NCBI RefSeq assembly: GCF_900169175.1
Contig: NZ_FXZM01000001.1
Span: 124,001-188,000 of the forward strand
Direction of reading: 5' to 3'
From: Brevibacterium jeotgali
Lineage (GTDB): Bacteria; Actinomycetota; Actinomycetes; Actinomycetales; Brevibacteriaceae
DNA length: 64,000 nt
Part shown: positions 33,494 through 41,963 of the stretch, one piece after another
Position numbering within the stretch: position 1 is the first letter of the stretch
Layout: every line of letters starts with the position of its first letter
Program-made: the position numbers and the translations under genes
The notes under the pieces: generated by a model
Database searches by the model: none
What the model saw: only the letters and a program-made list of their open reading frames with translations
What the model was told of the DNA's origin: nothing

Positions 33494-35263
33494 ATGTCTC
33501 ACTCACCCTCCGCTTCAATCTCTCCGTCATCCTCGGCACCGGATTCGCATCTGCGGATCGACGGAGTCTCCCTCTCCTTCGCCGACCGCCGCGTGCTCAC
33601 CGACGTGTCCTTCGTCGTACCCGCGGGCGACAGGGTGGGTCTGATCGGCGAGAACGGCTCCGGGAAGTCCACCCTGCTGCGCGTGATCGCGGGACTTCTG
33701 ACACCCACCGCCGGCACCGTCACCGCCCATGCTCCCGGCACCGGTCAACCCGTGATCGGACTGCTCCATCAGGAAGCGCCCTTCCCCGCCGCGTCCTCGA
33801 TCTCCGAGTCGTTGGAGACTGCGGTCGCCCCTGCGCGGAGTGCCGCCCATGCGGTGCGCGACCTGGGTACGGCCCTGGCACAGGATCCCGAGGACCAGTC
33901 GACGTCGGATGCCTTCTCCCGAGCATTGGAAACGGCCGAGCGCGTGGGAGCGTGGGACGTCGATGCCCGGATCTCCACGATGATGTCAGGACTGGGACTG
34001 GGGGACATCGACCGAACGCGTCCGACGGGTGCGCTCTCGGGTGGGCAGCAGGCACGACTGGCCCTTGTCTGGCTGCTCCTCAGCGCCCCGGATGTGCTGC
34101 TGCTCGATGAACCGACGAATCACCTGGACGACGCCGCGACCGCCTACCTCGTCAGCGTGCTCACCTCGTGGCGCGGGCCTCTGCTCATGGCCAGTCACGA
34201 CCGGGCGTTCCTCGATGAGACCGCGACGTCCCTGCTCGACCTCGACCCGTCCCCGATCCCGCACGCGGTCGCCGGCCCACTCGTTCAGGACGGCACCGGC
34301 ACCGGCATCGGAGTCACCCGCTTCACCGGCGCCTACAGCGACTACCTCACCGTGCGCGCTCAGGCCGAGCAGCGGTGGGAACGGCAGTTCAACCACGAGC
34401 AGGCAGCGCTCTCCCGGCTCCGCGCCTCCGTCAGGGATCAGCAGACGGTGGGGCATGCGGACTGGAAGCCGCGCACAGAGGTCCGCGGGGCACAGAAGTT
34501 CTATGCCGACCGGAACGCGAAGGTCGTCTCCCGCCGCGTCAACGACGCCCGAGCACGCCTCGAGGCTCGCGAGGCCGAACAGATCCGCAGACCCCCGGCG
34601 CATCTGGAGTTCGGCGGCCTCACCGCCGCTGGCGATCTGCGGGTGAACGGCCCTGTGGAGCCGGTGCTCACCGTCACGGACGTCGCAGTCCAGGACCGGC
34701 TGGCTCCCCTCTCGCTCAGCATCAGTCGCGGGGAGAAGTGGCTCATCACCGGACCGAACGGGGCAGGGAAGTCGACGCTCCTGAACGTCCTCGCAGCGAG
34801 CCTGCCGCCCACTACAGGACAGGTCACGCACTCAGCGAACGACCGTGTGAAGGTCCTCGCACAGGAGACCGCGCTGCCCGACCCCTCTGGCCGCGGCGCC
34901 GGACGCACTGTGCGTGAGGTCTATGCGGACGTGATCGGCACTGACCGTGCCGATCACGTCCCCCTCAGCACGTTCGGTCTGCTCGCCGGTCGCGATCACA
35001 ACCGTCCAGTCTCGGAGCTGAGCGTAGGACAGCAGCGCCGCCTCGCGCTGGCCGTGCTGCTGGCAGATCCGCCCGAGGTCCTGCTGCTGGACGAGCCGAC
35101 GAACCACTTCTCCCTGAACCTGGTCACCGCACTCGAAGATGCTCTGCTGGACTATCCCGGCACAGTCGTGATCACGTCCCATGATCGGTGGCTCCGCCAG
35201 GGCTGGACGGGACAGCATCTCGAGCTGACTGCCCCCACGGGCACGAACAGCGACGGCGGATAG
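33494..35263 (+). CDS. ABC-F ribosome-associated ATPase (probable antibiotic resistance type)
   Basis: A 589-aa soluble protein with two ABC domains and no membrane part. Domain 1: GENGSGKS (52-59), LSGGQQARL, LLLDEPTNHLDD. Domain 2: GPNGAGKS, LSVGQQRRL, LLLDEPTNHF. A linker of about 85 residues (around WERQFNHEQAALSRLRASVRDQ) forms the arm that reaches the P-site tRNA. The sequence style (LLxDEPTNHFSLNLVTALEDAL) resembles actinobacterial resistance members such as TlrC/VarM/LmrC rather than housekeeping EttA. ATG start chosen before the first strand. A leader with minigene and hairpin precedes it, supporting an inducible resistance role. Confidence 0.88.
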   Translation: MSHSPSASISPSSSAPDSHLRIDGVSLSFADRRVLTDVSFVVPAGDRVGLIGENGSGKSTLLRVIAGLLTPTAGTVTAHAPGTGQPVIGLLHQEAPFPAASSISESLETAVAPARSAAHAVRDLGTALAQDPEDQSTSDAFSRALETAERVGAWDVDARISTMMSGLGLGDIDRTRPTGALSGGQQARLALVWLLLSAPDVLLLDEPTNHLDDAATAYLVSVLTSWRGPLLMASHDRAFLDETATSLLDLDPSPIPHAVAGPLVQDGTGTGIGVTRFTGAYSDYLTVRAQAEQRWERQFNHEQAALSRLRASVRDQQTVGHADWKPRTEVRGAQKFYADRNAKVVSRRVNDARARLEAREAEQIRRPPAHLEFGGLTAAGDLRVNGPVEPVLTVTDVAVQDRLAPLSLSISRGEKWLITGPNGAGKSTLLNVLAASLPPTTGQVTHSANDRVKVLAQETALPDPSGRGAGRTVREVYADVIGTDRADHVPLSTFGLLAGRDHNRPVSELSVGQQRRLALAVLLADPPEVLLLDEPTNHFSLNLVTALEDALLDYPGTVVITSHDRWLRQGWTGQHLELTAPTGTNSDGG

Positions 35264-35290
35264 CACCGGCACGGTCACCAGACACGGCCC

Positions 35291-35370
35291 TGGGCTGGGT
35301 CGGGCTGGGCTCGGCTGGGCTCGGCTGGATTGGGCCGGATTGGGCCGGATTGGGTTGGATGGTGCCGGGC
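35291..35370. repeat. 10-bp tandem repeat between ABC-F and def
   Basis: About seven to eight consecutive 10-bp units drifting from CTGGGCTGGG to CTCGGCTGGA and TTGGGCCGGA (two identical), TTGGGTTGGA. It fills most of the 128-bp gap between the two converging genes; no other terminator is seen there. Confidence 0.85.
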
Positions 35371-35391
35371 GGCTCGTCAGCGGGGTCAGGC

Positions 35392-36102
35392 TCAGAACAC
35401 GCTCGTCGCCGGCACGTCGAACCCGAGTGCGGCGGCGGCCTCGCGGGTATCGGCCCGGCCCCACCAGCGGGCCACTGCGTCATTCGTGGCCAACGACCGC
35501 ATCTGCGCCGTATCCAGGTAGAGCACGCCGTCGAGGTGATCGGATTCGTGGGCGACGATCCGCGCCGGCCAGCCGGTCAGCTCCTCGGCGATCGCTGTAC
35601 CGCCGAGGTCCTGGCCGGTCAGCCCGATCGTGAGCGGCCGGTCGACGACCGCCTGATACCCCGGCACCGACAGACATCCCTCGTAGAACGAGGCCGTCCG
35701 GTCCGTCGTCGCCGTGTACTCGACGTTGAGCATCGTCCGCGGCCCGAACGGCACACGACGCCGAGCAGCCAGTCGCGCTGCGACCGACTCGTCCGGCTGG
35801 GTGGGCACCGGGTCCTCGGCGACGAACATCCGCAGCGGAACTCCCACCTGCGGAGCGGCGAGGCCGACGCCGGGTGCCGCGCGCATCGTGCGCTGCAGCG
35901 CATCGGCGAAGGCGCTCAGCTCCGCATCGTCCAGCTGTCCGTCGACACGGGCGCACGGGGTGCGCAGAACGGGGTCGCCCGCTTCGACGATCGGCAGGAG
36001 GCCGTCCGCCGCGTCCGCCGCCTCGAGCAGCCTGCGAACCGCGTCGCGGATCGCCGCGTCAGACGTGTCCGTCGTGCTCATCGTCTCCGTCGGATCCATC
36101 AT
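35392..36102 (-). CDS. def: Peptide deformylase
   Basis: Removes the N-formyl group from new proteins. 236 aa with motif 1 GVGLAAPQVG (78-87), motif 2 EGCLSVPG (141-148; metal Cys143) and motif 3 HESDH (185-189). Between motifs 1 and 2 is an insertion of about 25 residues (EDPVPTQPDESVAARLAARRR). N-terminal extension of about 30 residues; start ATG at MMDPTE, with a later ATG (MSTTDTS) possible. Its upstream region is an 18-bp repeat array, which is also open in this frame but has no start codon. Confidence 0.94.
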   Translation of the reverse strand: MMDPTETMSTTDTSDAAIRDAVRRLLEAADAADGLLPIVEAGDPVLRTPCARVDGQLDDAELSAFADALQRTMRAAPGVGLAAPQVGVPLRMFVAEDPVPTQPDESVAARLAARRRVPFGPRTMLNVEYTATTDRTASFYEGCLSVPGYQAVVDRPLTIGLTGQDLGGTAIAEELTGWPARIVAHESDHLDGVLYLDTAQMRSLATNDAVARWWGRADTREAAAALGFDVPATSVF

Positions 36103-36107
36103 CCACC

Positions 36108-36191
36108 CGTCCTGTCCATCCGTATCGTCCTGTCCATCCGTGTCGTCCTGCCCACGTGTATCGTCCCGGCCACGTGTATCGTCCCGGCCAG
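36108..36191. repeat. 18-bp tandem repeat upstream of def
   Basis: Four full units and a partial fifth: CGTCCTGTCCATCCGTAT, CGTCCTGTCCATCCGTGT, CGTCCTGCCCACGTGTAT, CGTCCCGGCCACGTGTAT, then CGTCCCGGCCAGG. In the def frame it would read repeats of Gly-Gln/Arg-Asp-Asp-Thr, but no start codon precedes it. It separates def from the FMN reductase gene. Confidence 0.85.
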
Positions 36192-36264
36192 GCGCTTCGC
36201 GCCATGCAGCGTCGCGCTGTGTCGCTTCGAGTCCTCACGTCCGCGTGCGAGGTGCGCTTCTTCG

Positions 36265-36270
36265 TACCGT
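36265..36270 (+). promoter_or_regulatory. -10 of the FMN reductase gene (leaderless geometry)
   Basis: TACCGT followed by six bases and the ATG; no ribosome binding site is present. Confidence 0.45.
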
Positions 36271-36276
36271 GACCGC

Positions 36277-36963
36277 ATGAGCGCACTCTCGCAGACCACG
36301 ACCGCACCGCCGCACGCAGGCGTGACCGACCGTCCGCACGATGCGGACTCCGACCGCCCCCGCATCGGGATCATCGTGGGCTCGACCCGGCCGGTGCGCA
36401 TCGGTCGCCAGATCGCTGACGCGGTCGCCGACGTGGTCGCAGACCTGACGCGTGACGAGTTCTCCGGCGTCACCCCTGTGATCCTCGACCTGCGCGAGAT
36501 CGCACTGCCGTTCCTCGACGAGCCCGCTCCCCCGTCCTCCGGCGAGCGCACCCTCCCCCATTCCCGAGCGTGGTCCGAGGCCATCTCCGAAGTGGACGGA
36601 TGCGTCTTCGTCACTGCCGAGTACAACGGCGGCTATCCCGCCCCGCTCAAGAACGCGATCGACTTCCTCAAGGACGAATGGGCCGATCTGCCGGGGTCGA
36701 TCGTGAGCTACGGCGGTGCCGGCGGGACGAGCGCCGCGGCACAGCTGCGGACCGTGCTCACCCGGCTGCGGGTGGACCTCGCGGAGGTCGACTCTGCCAT
36801 CCGTGTGCGCAGTCGGCACTACGGCGAGGACCGCACACTGCTGAACGCCGCCGAGGTCGTCGCCGAATCCACTGCCAGCCTCCGCTCCGCTGTGGGCTGG
36901 GTCTCTGAGCGCGCGCAGGTGCGCGCAGAGGAGAGAGGCTCCGCTCACGCGCAGGCCGACTGA
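36277..36963 (+). CDS. NADPH-dependent FMN reductase / flavodoxin-like
   Basis: A 228-aa flavoprotein. The FMN-phosphate loop GSTRPVRIG is at 35-43 and the flavin-facing TAEYNGGYPAPLKNAIDFL near 113-131; YGGAGG near 145 is the isoalloxazine loop. It belongs to the NADPH-dependent FMN/azoreductase group (SsuE/ChrR-like). The start is the ATG six bases after TACCGT; a long upstream extension of the frame covers def in antisense and is not real. Substrate unknown; quinone or chromate-type reductases fit. Confidence 0.88.
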   Translation: MSALSQTTTAPPHAGVTDRPHDADSDRPRIGIIVGSTRPVRIGRQIADAVADVVADLTRDEFSGVTPVILDLREIALPFLDEPAPPSSGERTLPHSRAWSEAISEVDGCVFVTAEYNGGYPAPLKNAIDFLKDEWADLPGSIVSYGGAGGTSAAAQLRTVLTRLRVDLAEVDSAIRVRSRHYGEDRTLLNAAEVVAESTASLRSAVGWVSERAQVRAEERGSAHAQAD

Positions 36964-37005
36964 GCGCCGATCAGCGGATCGTCCGGTGCACCGCGCCGGC
37001 CCGGC

Positions 37006-37851
37006 TCAGGCGTCCCGCACCGCTGCGGCCCGTGCCTGGATCGAACGGGCGTGCGACAGCAGGGGTGCGTCGATCATCGATCCCTCGTAGGTGAACGCGC
37101 CCTTCTGACCCTTCGCCGCCTCCAGCACACCGGCGGCCCAGGCGGTCTGATCCGCCGTGGGTGCGAACGACTTCCTCACGACGGACACGTGCTTGGGGTG
37201 GATGGACACCTTGGCGTCGAATCCGCTCTCCACTGCATCGAGCGCCTCGTCCGCGAGCCCGTCGACATCGTCGATCGCGGTCCAGATCGAATCGAGCGCC
37301 CACTTGCCGTGCGCCTTCGCCGCCAGCAGGGTCTGCGACCGCACGTGCATGGCGACGGCACGGTAGGACCCATCGGCTCCGCGCGACGACCCGCCGCCCA
37401 GCGACGCGATGAGGTCCTCCGACCCCCACATGAGCCCGTGGACGTTCGGCGCGGCTGCGATCTCTGCCGCATTCACCGCACCGGCAGGGGTCTCGATGAG
37501 GGCGATGACGCCGGTGCCCGGCAGCGTCACGGCGAGCCGAGCGGCGTCCTCCGCAGACTCCGCCTTCGGCAGCATGATCATCTCGAAGGGGAGCTCCTGC
37601 AGCAGCTCGATATCAGCAGAGAAGTGTTCCGTATCCGCTGCATTCACCCTGATCACAGTGCGGCTCGGAGACAGATCCGGAATGTCGCGGGCAGCGTCGC
37701 GCAGTGCCTGCCGCGCGGTGTCCTTGTCGCCGGCGGAGACAGCGTCCTCAAGATCGACGATGACGATGTCGGATCGCTGCGCGGCCTTCGCGAAGCGATC
37801 CGGCCTGTCACCGGGGACGAACAGCCATGCGGGGCGGATGTCGAAGCTCAT
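37006..37851 (-). CDS. citE: CitE-like CoA-ester lyase (Rv2498c type)
   Basis: A 281-aa TIM-barrel HpcH/HpaI lyase. Motifs: FVPGDRPDRFAKA, VIVDLEDAVSAGDKDTAR, VIRVNAADT, IMLPKAESAED, VIALIETPAGAVNAAEI, LMWGSEDLIASLGG and SIHPKHV. In M. tuberculosis the homologue next to MaoC, FadE19 and AccA1/AccD1 acts on hydroxyacyl-CoA thioesters of leucine breakdown. Here the carboxylase genes lie 7 kb away on the same strand; lutABC separates citE from maoC. ATG start with AAGG upstream. TACGAT (37893-37888 on minus) is a possible -10. Confidence 0.88.
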   Translation of the reverse strand: MSFDIRPAWLFVPGDRPDRFAKAAQRSDIVIVDLEDAVSAGDKDTARQALRDAARDIPDLSPSRTVIRVNAADTEHFSADIELLQELPFEMIMLPKAESAEDAARLAVTLPGTGVIALIETPAGAVNAAEIAAAPNVHGLMWGSEDLIASLGGGSSRGADGSYRAVAMHVRSQTLLAAKAHGKWALDSIWTAIDDVDGLADEALDAVESGFDAKVSIHPKHVSVVRKSFAPTADQTAWAAGVLEAAKGQKGAFTYEGSMIDAPLLSHARSIQARAAAVRDA

Positions 37852-38002
37852 GTTCACCTTCAGTTCGGGGACGTCCTCGTCGTCGACATCGTAGCGCTGC
37901 CACCGCCGCGCACGTCGCGCCAGAGGTTCACGTGAGACTCTCCGGCCGTGGGGGCCGCCATTCCCCGCGCGCCCTCGTTCACCCTCCGCCGCGACTCCGA
38001 CC

Positions 38003-38008
38003 TAGAGT
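38003..38008 (+). promoter_or_regulatory. Candidate -10 of lutABC
   Basis: TAGAGT, with TTCACC 19 bp upstream as a weak -35. The leader of about 45 nt has GGAGGAG and a GCGGCT/AGCCGC repeat that could fold around that ribosome site. Confidence 0.4.
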
Positions 38009-38061
38009 GTGACCCAGCACGCAGCCTCCGGCGGCTGCGGTCGTCCCCGAGGAGGAGCCGC

Positions 38062-38883
38062 ATGCGAATCGCATTGTTCGCCACCTGCATCGTCGATGCG
38101 ATGTACCCGGAAGTGGCCCGTGACACGGTCACAGTCCTCGAACGGCTGGGCCACGAGGTGGTCTTCCCCGAACGCCAGGCGTGCTGCGGTCAGATGCACG
38201 TGAACTCCGGCGACTTCGCCGGAGCGGTGCCCGTGGTCGAAGGACACGTCCGCGCCTTCGAGGACGGCCCCGACTGGGACGTCATCTGCGCGCCCTCGGG
38301 TTCCTGCGCCGCCTCTGCCGGCCACCAGCAGCCGATGATCGCCCGCCGCGCCGGCGACGACGACCTCGCGAGTCGTGCAGAGGACCTCGCGGGCCGCACC
38401 TACGAGCTCAGCCAGCTGCTCACCGACGTGCTGGGCATCACCGACGCCGGCGCACAGCTGGGGTCGTACTTCCCCCACGCCGTCACCTACCACCCGTCGT
38501 GCCACGGCATGCGCATCCTCCGCCTGGGCGATCGCCAGCTCGATCTGCTGAGCACGGTCCAGGACATCGACCTGCGCGACCTGGCGCAGGCGGACCAGTG
38601 CTGTGGGTTCGGCGGCACGTTCTCGATGAAGAACGCCGAGGTGTCCACCGCAATGCTCGCCGACAAGGCGGAGAACATCGTCATGACCGGAGCGAGCCTG
38701 TGCACCGGCGGCGACGCGAGCTGCCTCATGCACATCGGCGGCGGACTGTCCCGCACCGGAGCCCGCAGCCAGCGCGGCGAGGTCGGCACCGTACACCTGG
38801 CGCGGATCCTCGCGTCGACGCGGGAGAAGCCGCTCCTGCCCCCACGATCCGAACCACTGCTGTCAGGAGGGAGCCTCCGATGA
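38062..38883 (+). CDS. lutA: L-lactate oxidation (Fe-S) protein LutA
   Basis: Part of the LutABC L-lactate dehydrogenase complex, which oxidises lactate to pyruvate. A 273-aa CCG-domain protein with two heterodisulfide-reductase-like cysteine motifs: ERQACCGQMHVNSGD and DQCCGFGGTFSMKNAEVS, plus YHPSCHGMR. ATG start, GGAGGAG six bases upstream. The ATG of lutB overlaps its stop. No LutR-type GntR regulator is adjacent. Confidence 0.94.
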   Translation: MRIALFATCIVDAMYPEVARDTVTVLERLGHEVVFPERQACCGQMHVNSGDFAGAVPVVEGHVRAFEDGPDWDVICAPSGSCAASAGHQQPMIARRAGDDDLASRAEDLAGRTYELSQLLTDVLGITDAGAQLGSYFPHAVTYHPSCHGMRILRLGDRQLDLLSTVQDIDLRDLAQADQCCGFGGTFSMKNAEVSTAMLADKAENIVMTGASLCTGGDASCLMHIGGGLSRTGARSQRGEVGTVHLARILASTREKPLLPPRSEPLLSGGSLR

Positions 38884-40508
38884 CGACATTCCTCGGCATG
38901 CCCGCAGTCCTGCGCGCCGACGGCGCAGAGATCGCCGACGGTCTGCCCGGAGCCCAGGGAAACGTGTTCGAGCGCGAGCAGTTCCCGCAGTACGCCTCGC
39001 GAGAGCTCGAGGACGAACAGCTGCGCCGCAACCTGGGCCACGCGACCAGGACGATCCGCGAGAAGCGCCTGGGCGCGGTCGCGGAGCTGCCCGACTGGGA
39101 GGACCTCCGCGATTCCGGTGCCGCGATCAAGCAGCGGGTCATGGCGGAGCTGCCCGACCTCCTCGAACAGTTCGCGGACGCGTTCGAAGCGCGCGGTGGC
39201 CACGTCCACTGGGCGCGCGACGCCCAGGAGGCCAACGCGATCGTCCGCGACCTCATCGAGGAGAACGCACCCATCCTGGGCAACGGCCGCCGCGAGGTCG
39301 TGAAGATCAAATCGATGGCGACGCAGGAGATCGGGCTCAACGAGTACCTGGAGCCGCACGGGATCGACGCGTTCGAGACGGACCTGGCCGAGCTCATCGT
39401 CCAGTTGGGCGATGATCTGCCCAGCCACATCCTCGTGCCGGCGATCCACAAGAACCGCTCGGAGATCCGCGACATCTTCCTCGAGGGCATCCCCGGGGTC
39501 GACCCGGGCCTCACCGATGAACCGGCGAAGCTCGCCGAGGCCGCGCGGAAGCATCTGCGGCACAAGTTCCTCACGACCAAGGTCGCGGTGTCCGGCGCGA
39601 ACTTCGGCATCGCGTCGACGGGCACGCTGGGCGTCGTCGAATCGGAGGGCAACGGCCGCATGTGCCTCACCCTCCCGGAGACGCTCATCACCGTCATGGG
39701 CGTGGAGAAGCTGCTGCCGCAGCCCGAGGACCTGGAGGTGTTCCTCCAGCTGCTGCCGCGGTCGTCCACCGCGGAGCGCATGAATCCGTACACGAGCTTC
39801 TGGACCGGGGCGACTGCCGGCGATGGGCCGCAGAACGTCCACGTCGTCCTCCTGGACAATGGCCGGTCCCGTGCACTCGCGGACGAATGGGGCCGGTCCG
39901 CCCTCAACTGCATCCGGTGCTCTGCCTGCATGAACGTGTGCCCGGTCTACGAGCGGACCGGCGGACACGCGTACGGGTCGACCTATCCCGGGCCCATCGG
40001 CGCGATCCTCTCGCCGCTGATGACCGGCGTGCAGGCGGAGGAGAACGACTCCCTGCCGTACGCCTCGAGCCTCTGCGGAGCCTGCTTCGACGCATGCCCC
40101 GTGAAGATCGACATCCCGTCGATCCTCGTCCATCTGCGTGGTGAGGACGTCGCGACGAAGGCGGAGGGAGCTTCGGCTGCGGAGCGACTCACGGACGCGA
40201 CGAGCTCGACCGGGCAGCTCTCCGCCGGACTCGCCGCGGCGTCGTGGGCCATGGCCGACGGACGACGGATCGCCCTGGCCGAACGCGCGATGCCCATCGC
40301 CGCGGCCCTCACTCGCCTCACCGGCGGCATCAGCCGACTGCCGGGAGTCGTCGGGAAGTGGACCTCCAGCCGCGACATCCCGGCGCTGCCCGACCAGTCG
40401 TTCAGGAACTGGTGGCGGAGGTCTCGCGGAACGGATGCGGACGCGATCGCCGCTCAGCAGGATGCAGGTCACGATCAGGGCTCGCAGAACGAAGGGGACG
40501 CACGATGA
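38880..40508 (+). CDS. lutB: L-lactate oxidation iron-sulfur protein LutB
   Basis: Largest subunit of LutABC (542 aa). An N-terminal LUD-type domain (TRTIREKRLGAVAEL...), then two 4Fe-4S motifs: CIRCSACMNVCPVYE (near residue 343) and CGACFDACPV (near 398). A C-terminal helical part (to PGVVGKWT) and a basic tail follow. ATGA overlap with lutA upstream and with lutC downstream makes a tight three-gene unit. Confidence 0.95.
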   Translation: MTTFLGMPAVLRADGAEIADGLPGAQGNVFEREQFPQYASRELEDEQLRRNLGHATRTIREKRLGAVAELPDWEDLRDSGAAIKQRVMAELPDLLEQFADAFEARGGHVHWARDAQEANAIVRDLIEENAPILGNGRREVVKIKSMATQEIGLNEYLEPHGIDAFETDLAELIVQLGDDLPSHILVPAIHKNRSEIRDIFLEGIPGVDPGLTDEPAKLAEAARKHLRHKFLTTKVAVSGANFGIASTGTLGVVESEGNGRMCLTLPETLITVMGVEKLLPQPEDLEVFLQLLPRSSTAERMNPYTSFWTGATAGDGPQNVHVVLLDNGRSRALADEWGRSALNCIRCSACMNVCPVYERTGGHAYGSTYPGPIGAILSPLMTGVQAEENDSLPYASSLCGACFDACPVKIDIPSILVHLRGEDVATKAEGASAAERLTDATSSTGQLSAGLAAASWAMADGRRIALAERAMPIAAALTRLTGGISRLPGVVGKWTSSRDIPALPDQSFRNWWRRSRGTDADAIAAQQDAGHDQGSQNEGDAR

Positions 40509-41263
40509 CCGGCGCGCGTGAAGAGATCCTGACCCGCCTGCGCACTGCGCTGGGCCGCGAGGACGGCACGACGACGCGGCCGGGGATCGTGCCGTCGACG
40601 GGGAAGCCGGTCGATCTCGACGCCGAGGTCCCCCGCGCCTACCTGCGCGAGGGATCCCTCGCGAGGCCGGCCGTCCTCGCACAGCTGGTCGATCGGCTCG
40701 TGGACTACAAGGCGTGGGTGGCAGAGGCGCCGGCTGCGGACGTTCCTCGCATCGTGGCGGAGAGGCTGGAGCAGGCCGATTCCGTCGTGGTCCCGCCCGG
40801 CCTCGAAGCGGTCGTCGTCTCGCAGCTGCCCGACGGCGTGCGGATCAACGTCGACGCCGCAGAGGCGCAGGACGGTGCGGTCGCGGACGGAGACGTGGAG
40901 TCGGAGGCTGCTGACCGGTTCGCCAGTGCGGAGCGCCGCATCCATACGATCGACGAGCTCGACGAGACGAGCGCTGTCATCACCGCCTCACGGGTGTCCG
41001 TCGCGCAGACGGGCACGATCATGCTCGACGGCGACACGGACTGCGGTCGCCGCATGATCACCCTGGTGCCCGACCACCACGTGTGCCTCGTTCCGGAGTC
41101 GACGGTCGTGGAGCTCGTGCCGGAGGCAGTCGCTCTCATCGACCTCACGCGTCCGGTCACGATGATCTCGGGACCGTCCGCCACGAGCGACATCGAGCTC
41201 CAGCGCGTCGAGGGGGTCCACGGACCGCGGCAGCTGGACGTCATCATCATCACCGACCGCTGA
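40505..41263 (+). CDS. lutC: L-lactate oxidation protein LutC
   Basis: A 252-aa LUD-domain protein, third subunit of the lactate-oxidising complex. EEILTRLRTALGRE start, VAQTGTIMLDGDTDCGRRMITLVPDHHVCLVPESTVVELVPEAV core and SATSDIELQRVEGVHGPRQLDVIIIT end are typical of LutC/YkgG. A long frame upstream of its ATG is overlapped by lutB and not used. A terminator hairpin follows. Confidence 0.94.
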   Translation: MTGAREEILTRLRTALGREDGTTTRPGIVPSTGKPVDLDAEVPRAYLREGSLARPAVLAQLVDRLVDYKAWVAEAPAADVPRIVAERLEQADSVVVPPGLEAVVVSQLPDGVRINVDAAEAQDGAVADGDVESEAADRFASAERRIHTIDELDETSAVITASRVSVAQTGTIMLDGDTDCGRRMITLVPDHHVCLVPESTVVELVPEAVALIDLTRPVTMISGPSATSDIELQRVEGVHGPRQLDVIIITDR

Positions 41264-41269
41264 CGGCGG

Positions 41270-41303
41270 GCTGAGGGGCGGAGCTCCGGTACGGCCCCTC
41301 AGC
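41270..41303. terminator. Bidirectional terminator between lutC and maoC
   Basis: A perfect 10-bp stem GCTGAGGGGC / GCCCCTCAGC with a 14-nt loop that itself contains GGAGCTCC. It serves lutABC and the opposing maoC. Confidence 0.85.
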
Positions 41304-41326
41304 ACTGCGTCAGCTCTGGCCCCGGC

Positions 41327-41884
41327 TCAGGCGTCCTTCGCGTGGTCCTGCGTGAAGACCATCGTCTTGCGCACTGCTCGCGCGACCACGTCGCCGTTCT
41401 GATTGCGACCGATGTGCTCGAGCGAGATGATCCCCTCCCCCGGTCGCGATCGCGACCGGCGCTTGTCGAGGATCCGCGTCTCCGCATACAGCGTGTCCCC
41501 GTGGAAGACCGGTGTGGGGAACGCGACCTCGCTGAAGCCCAGATTCCCGACGATCGTGCCCTGCGTCAGCTGCGAGACGGACAGCCCCACCAGCGTGGCG
41601 AGTGTGAACATCGAGTTCACCAGGCGCTCGCCGAACGGCTCCGACTCCGCGAAGTGCGCGTCCAGGTGCAGCGCCTGCGTATTCATCGTCACCGCCGTGA
41701 ACCACGTGTTGTCCGCCTCCGTCATCGTGCGGCCGGGAGCGTGGCGATACGTCACTCCCACCTCGAACTCCTCGAACCACAGGCCGCGCTGTGTGATGAC
41801 GGGGCCCTCCTGCTGCGCGTCCGCCGTCGCCGGCTGCGCGGCCGCGCTTGCGCCCGGTGCTCCTGCTGCGTTCTGCTCCGTCAT
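41327..41884 (-). CDS. MaoC-like acyl-CoA hydratase (Rv2499c type)
   Basis: A 185-aa hot-dog fold protein. An Ala/Gln-rich N-terminus (1-32), then the hydratase-2 pattern MTEADNTWFTAVTMNTQALHLDAHFAES with the catalytic Asp/His pair (D..NTW...H), SMFTLATLVGLSV, NLGFSEVAFPTPVFHGDTLYAETRI. In mycobacteria the homologue lies between FadE19 and CitE and is linked to leucine catabolism. GAGAGGAG precedes the ATG, within a 15-bp repeat region. Confidence 0.88.
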   Translation of the reverse strand: MTEQNAAGAPGASAAAQPATADAQQEGPVITQRGLWFEEFEVGVTYRHAPGRTMTEADNTWFTAVTMNTQALHLDAHFAESEPFGERLVNSMFTLATLVGLSVSQLTQGTIVGNLGFSEVAFPTPVFHGDTLYAETRILDKRRSRSRPGEGIISLEHIGRNQNGDVVARAVRKTMVFTQDHAKDA

Positions 41885-41897
41885 GTGCGGGGCTCCT

Positions 41898-41942
41898 CTC
41901 TGAACCGCATTCCTCTGAACCGAAATCCTCTGAGCCGACCCG
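41898..41942. repeat. 15-bp tandem repeat upstream of maoC
   Basis: Units CTCTGAACCGCATTC, CTCTGAACCGAAATC and CTCTGAGCCGACCCG lie directly upstream of maoC and overlap its ribosome site. Confidence 0.8.
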
Positions 41943-41954
41943 TACCGACGGGTC
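41937..41954. terminator. Hairpin after cls
   Basis: Perfect 6-bp stem GACCCG / CGGGTC with a 6-nt loop, between cls and maoC. Weak as a terminator; it may only be partial. Confidence 0.5.
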
Positions 41955-41963
41955 AGCAGTCCG

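Noticed and set aside
36108-36191. 18-bp array as a coding repeat of def
   Set aside because: In the def frame there is no start codon between the nearest upstream stop and the array, so it cannot be translated as part of def unless an unusual start is used.
35188-36276. N-terminal extension of the FMN reductase
   Set aside because: It is antisense to def and passes through repeat DNA; the family N-terminus begins after the ATG at 36277.
38010-38061. Riboswitch in the lutA leader
   Set aside because: Only about 50 nt long with one 6-bp repeat around the ribosome site; too little for a known riboswitch class.
38487-40682. 731-codon frame on minus opposite lutB
   Set aside because: Antisense shadow of lutAB with no motif. 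The same holds for the long plus frames opposite the acyl-CoA dehydrogenase and narG.
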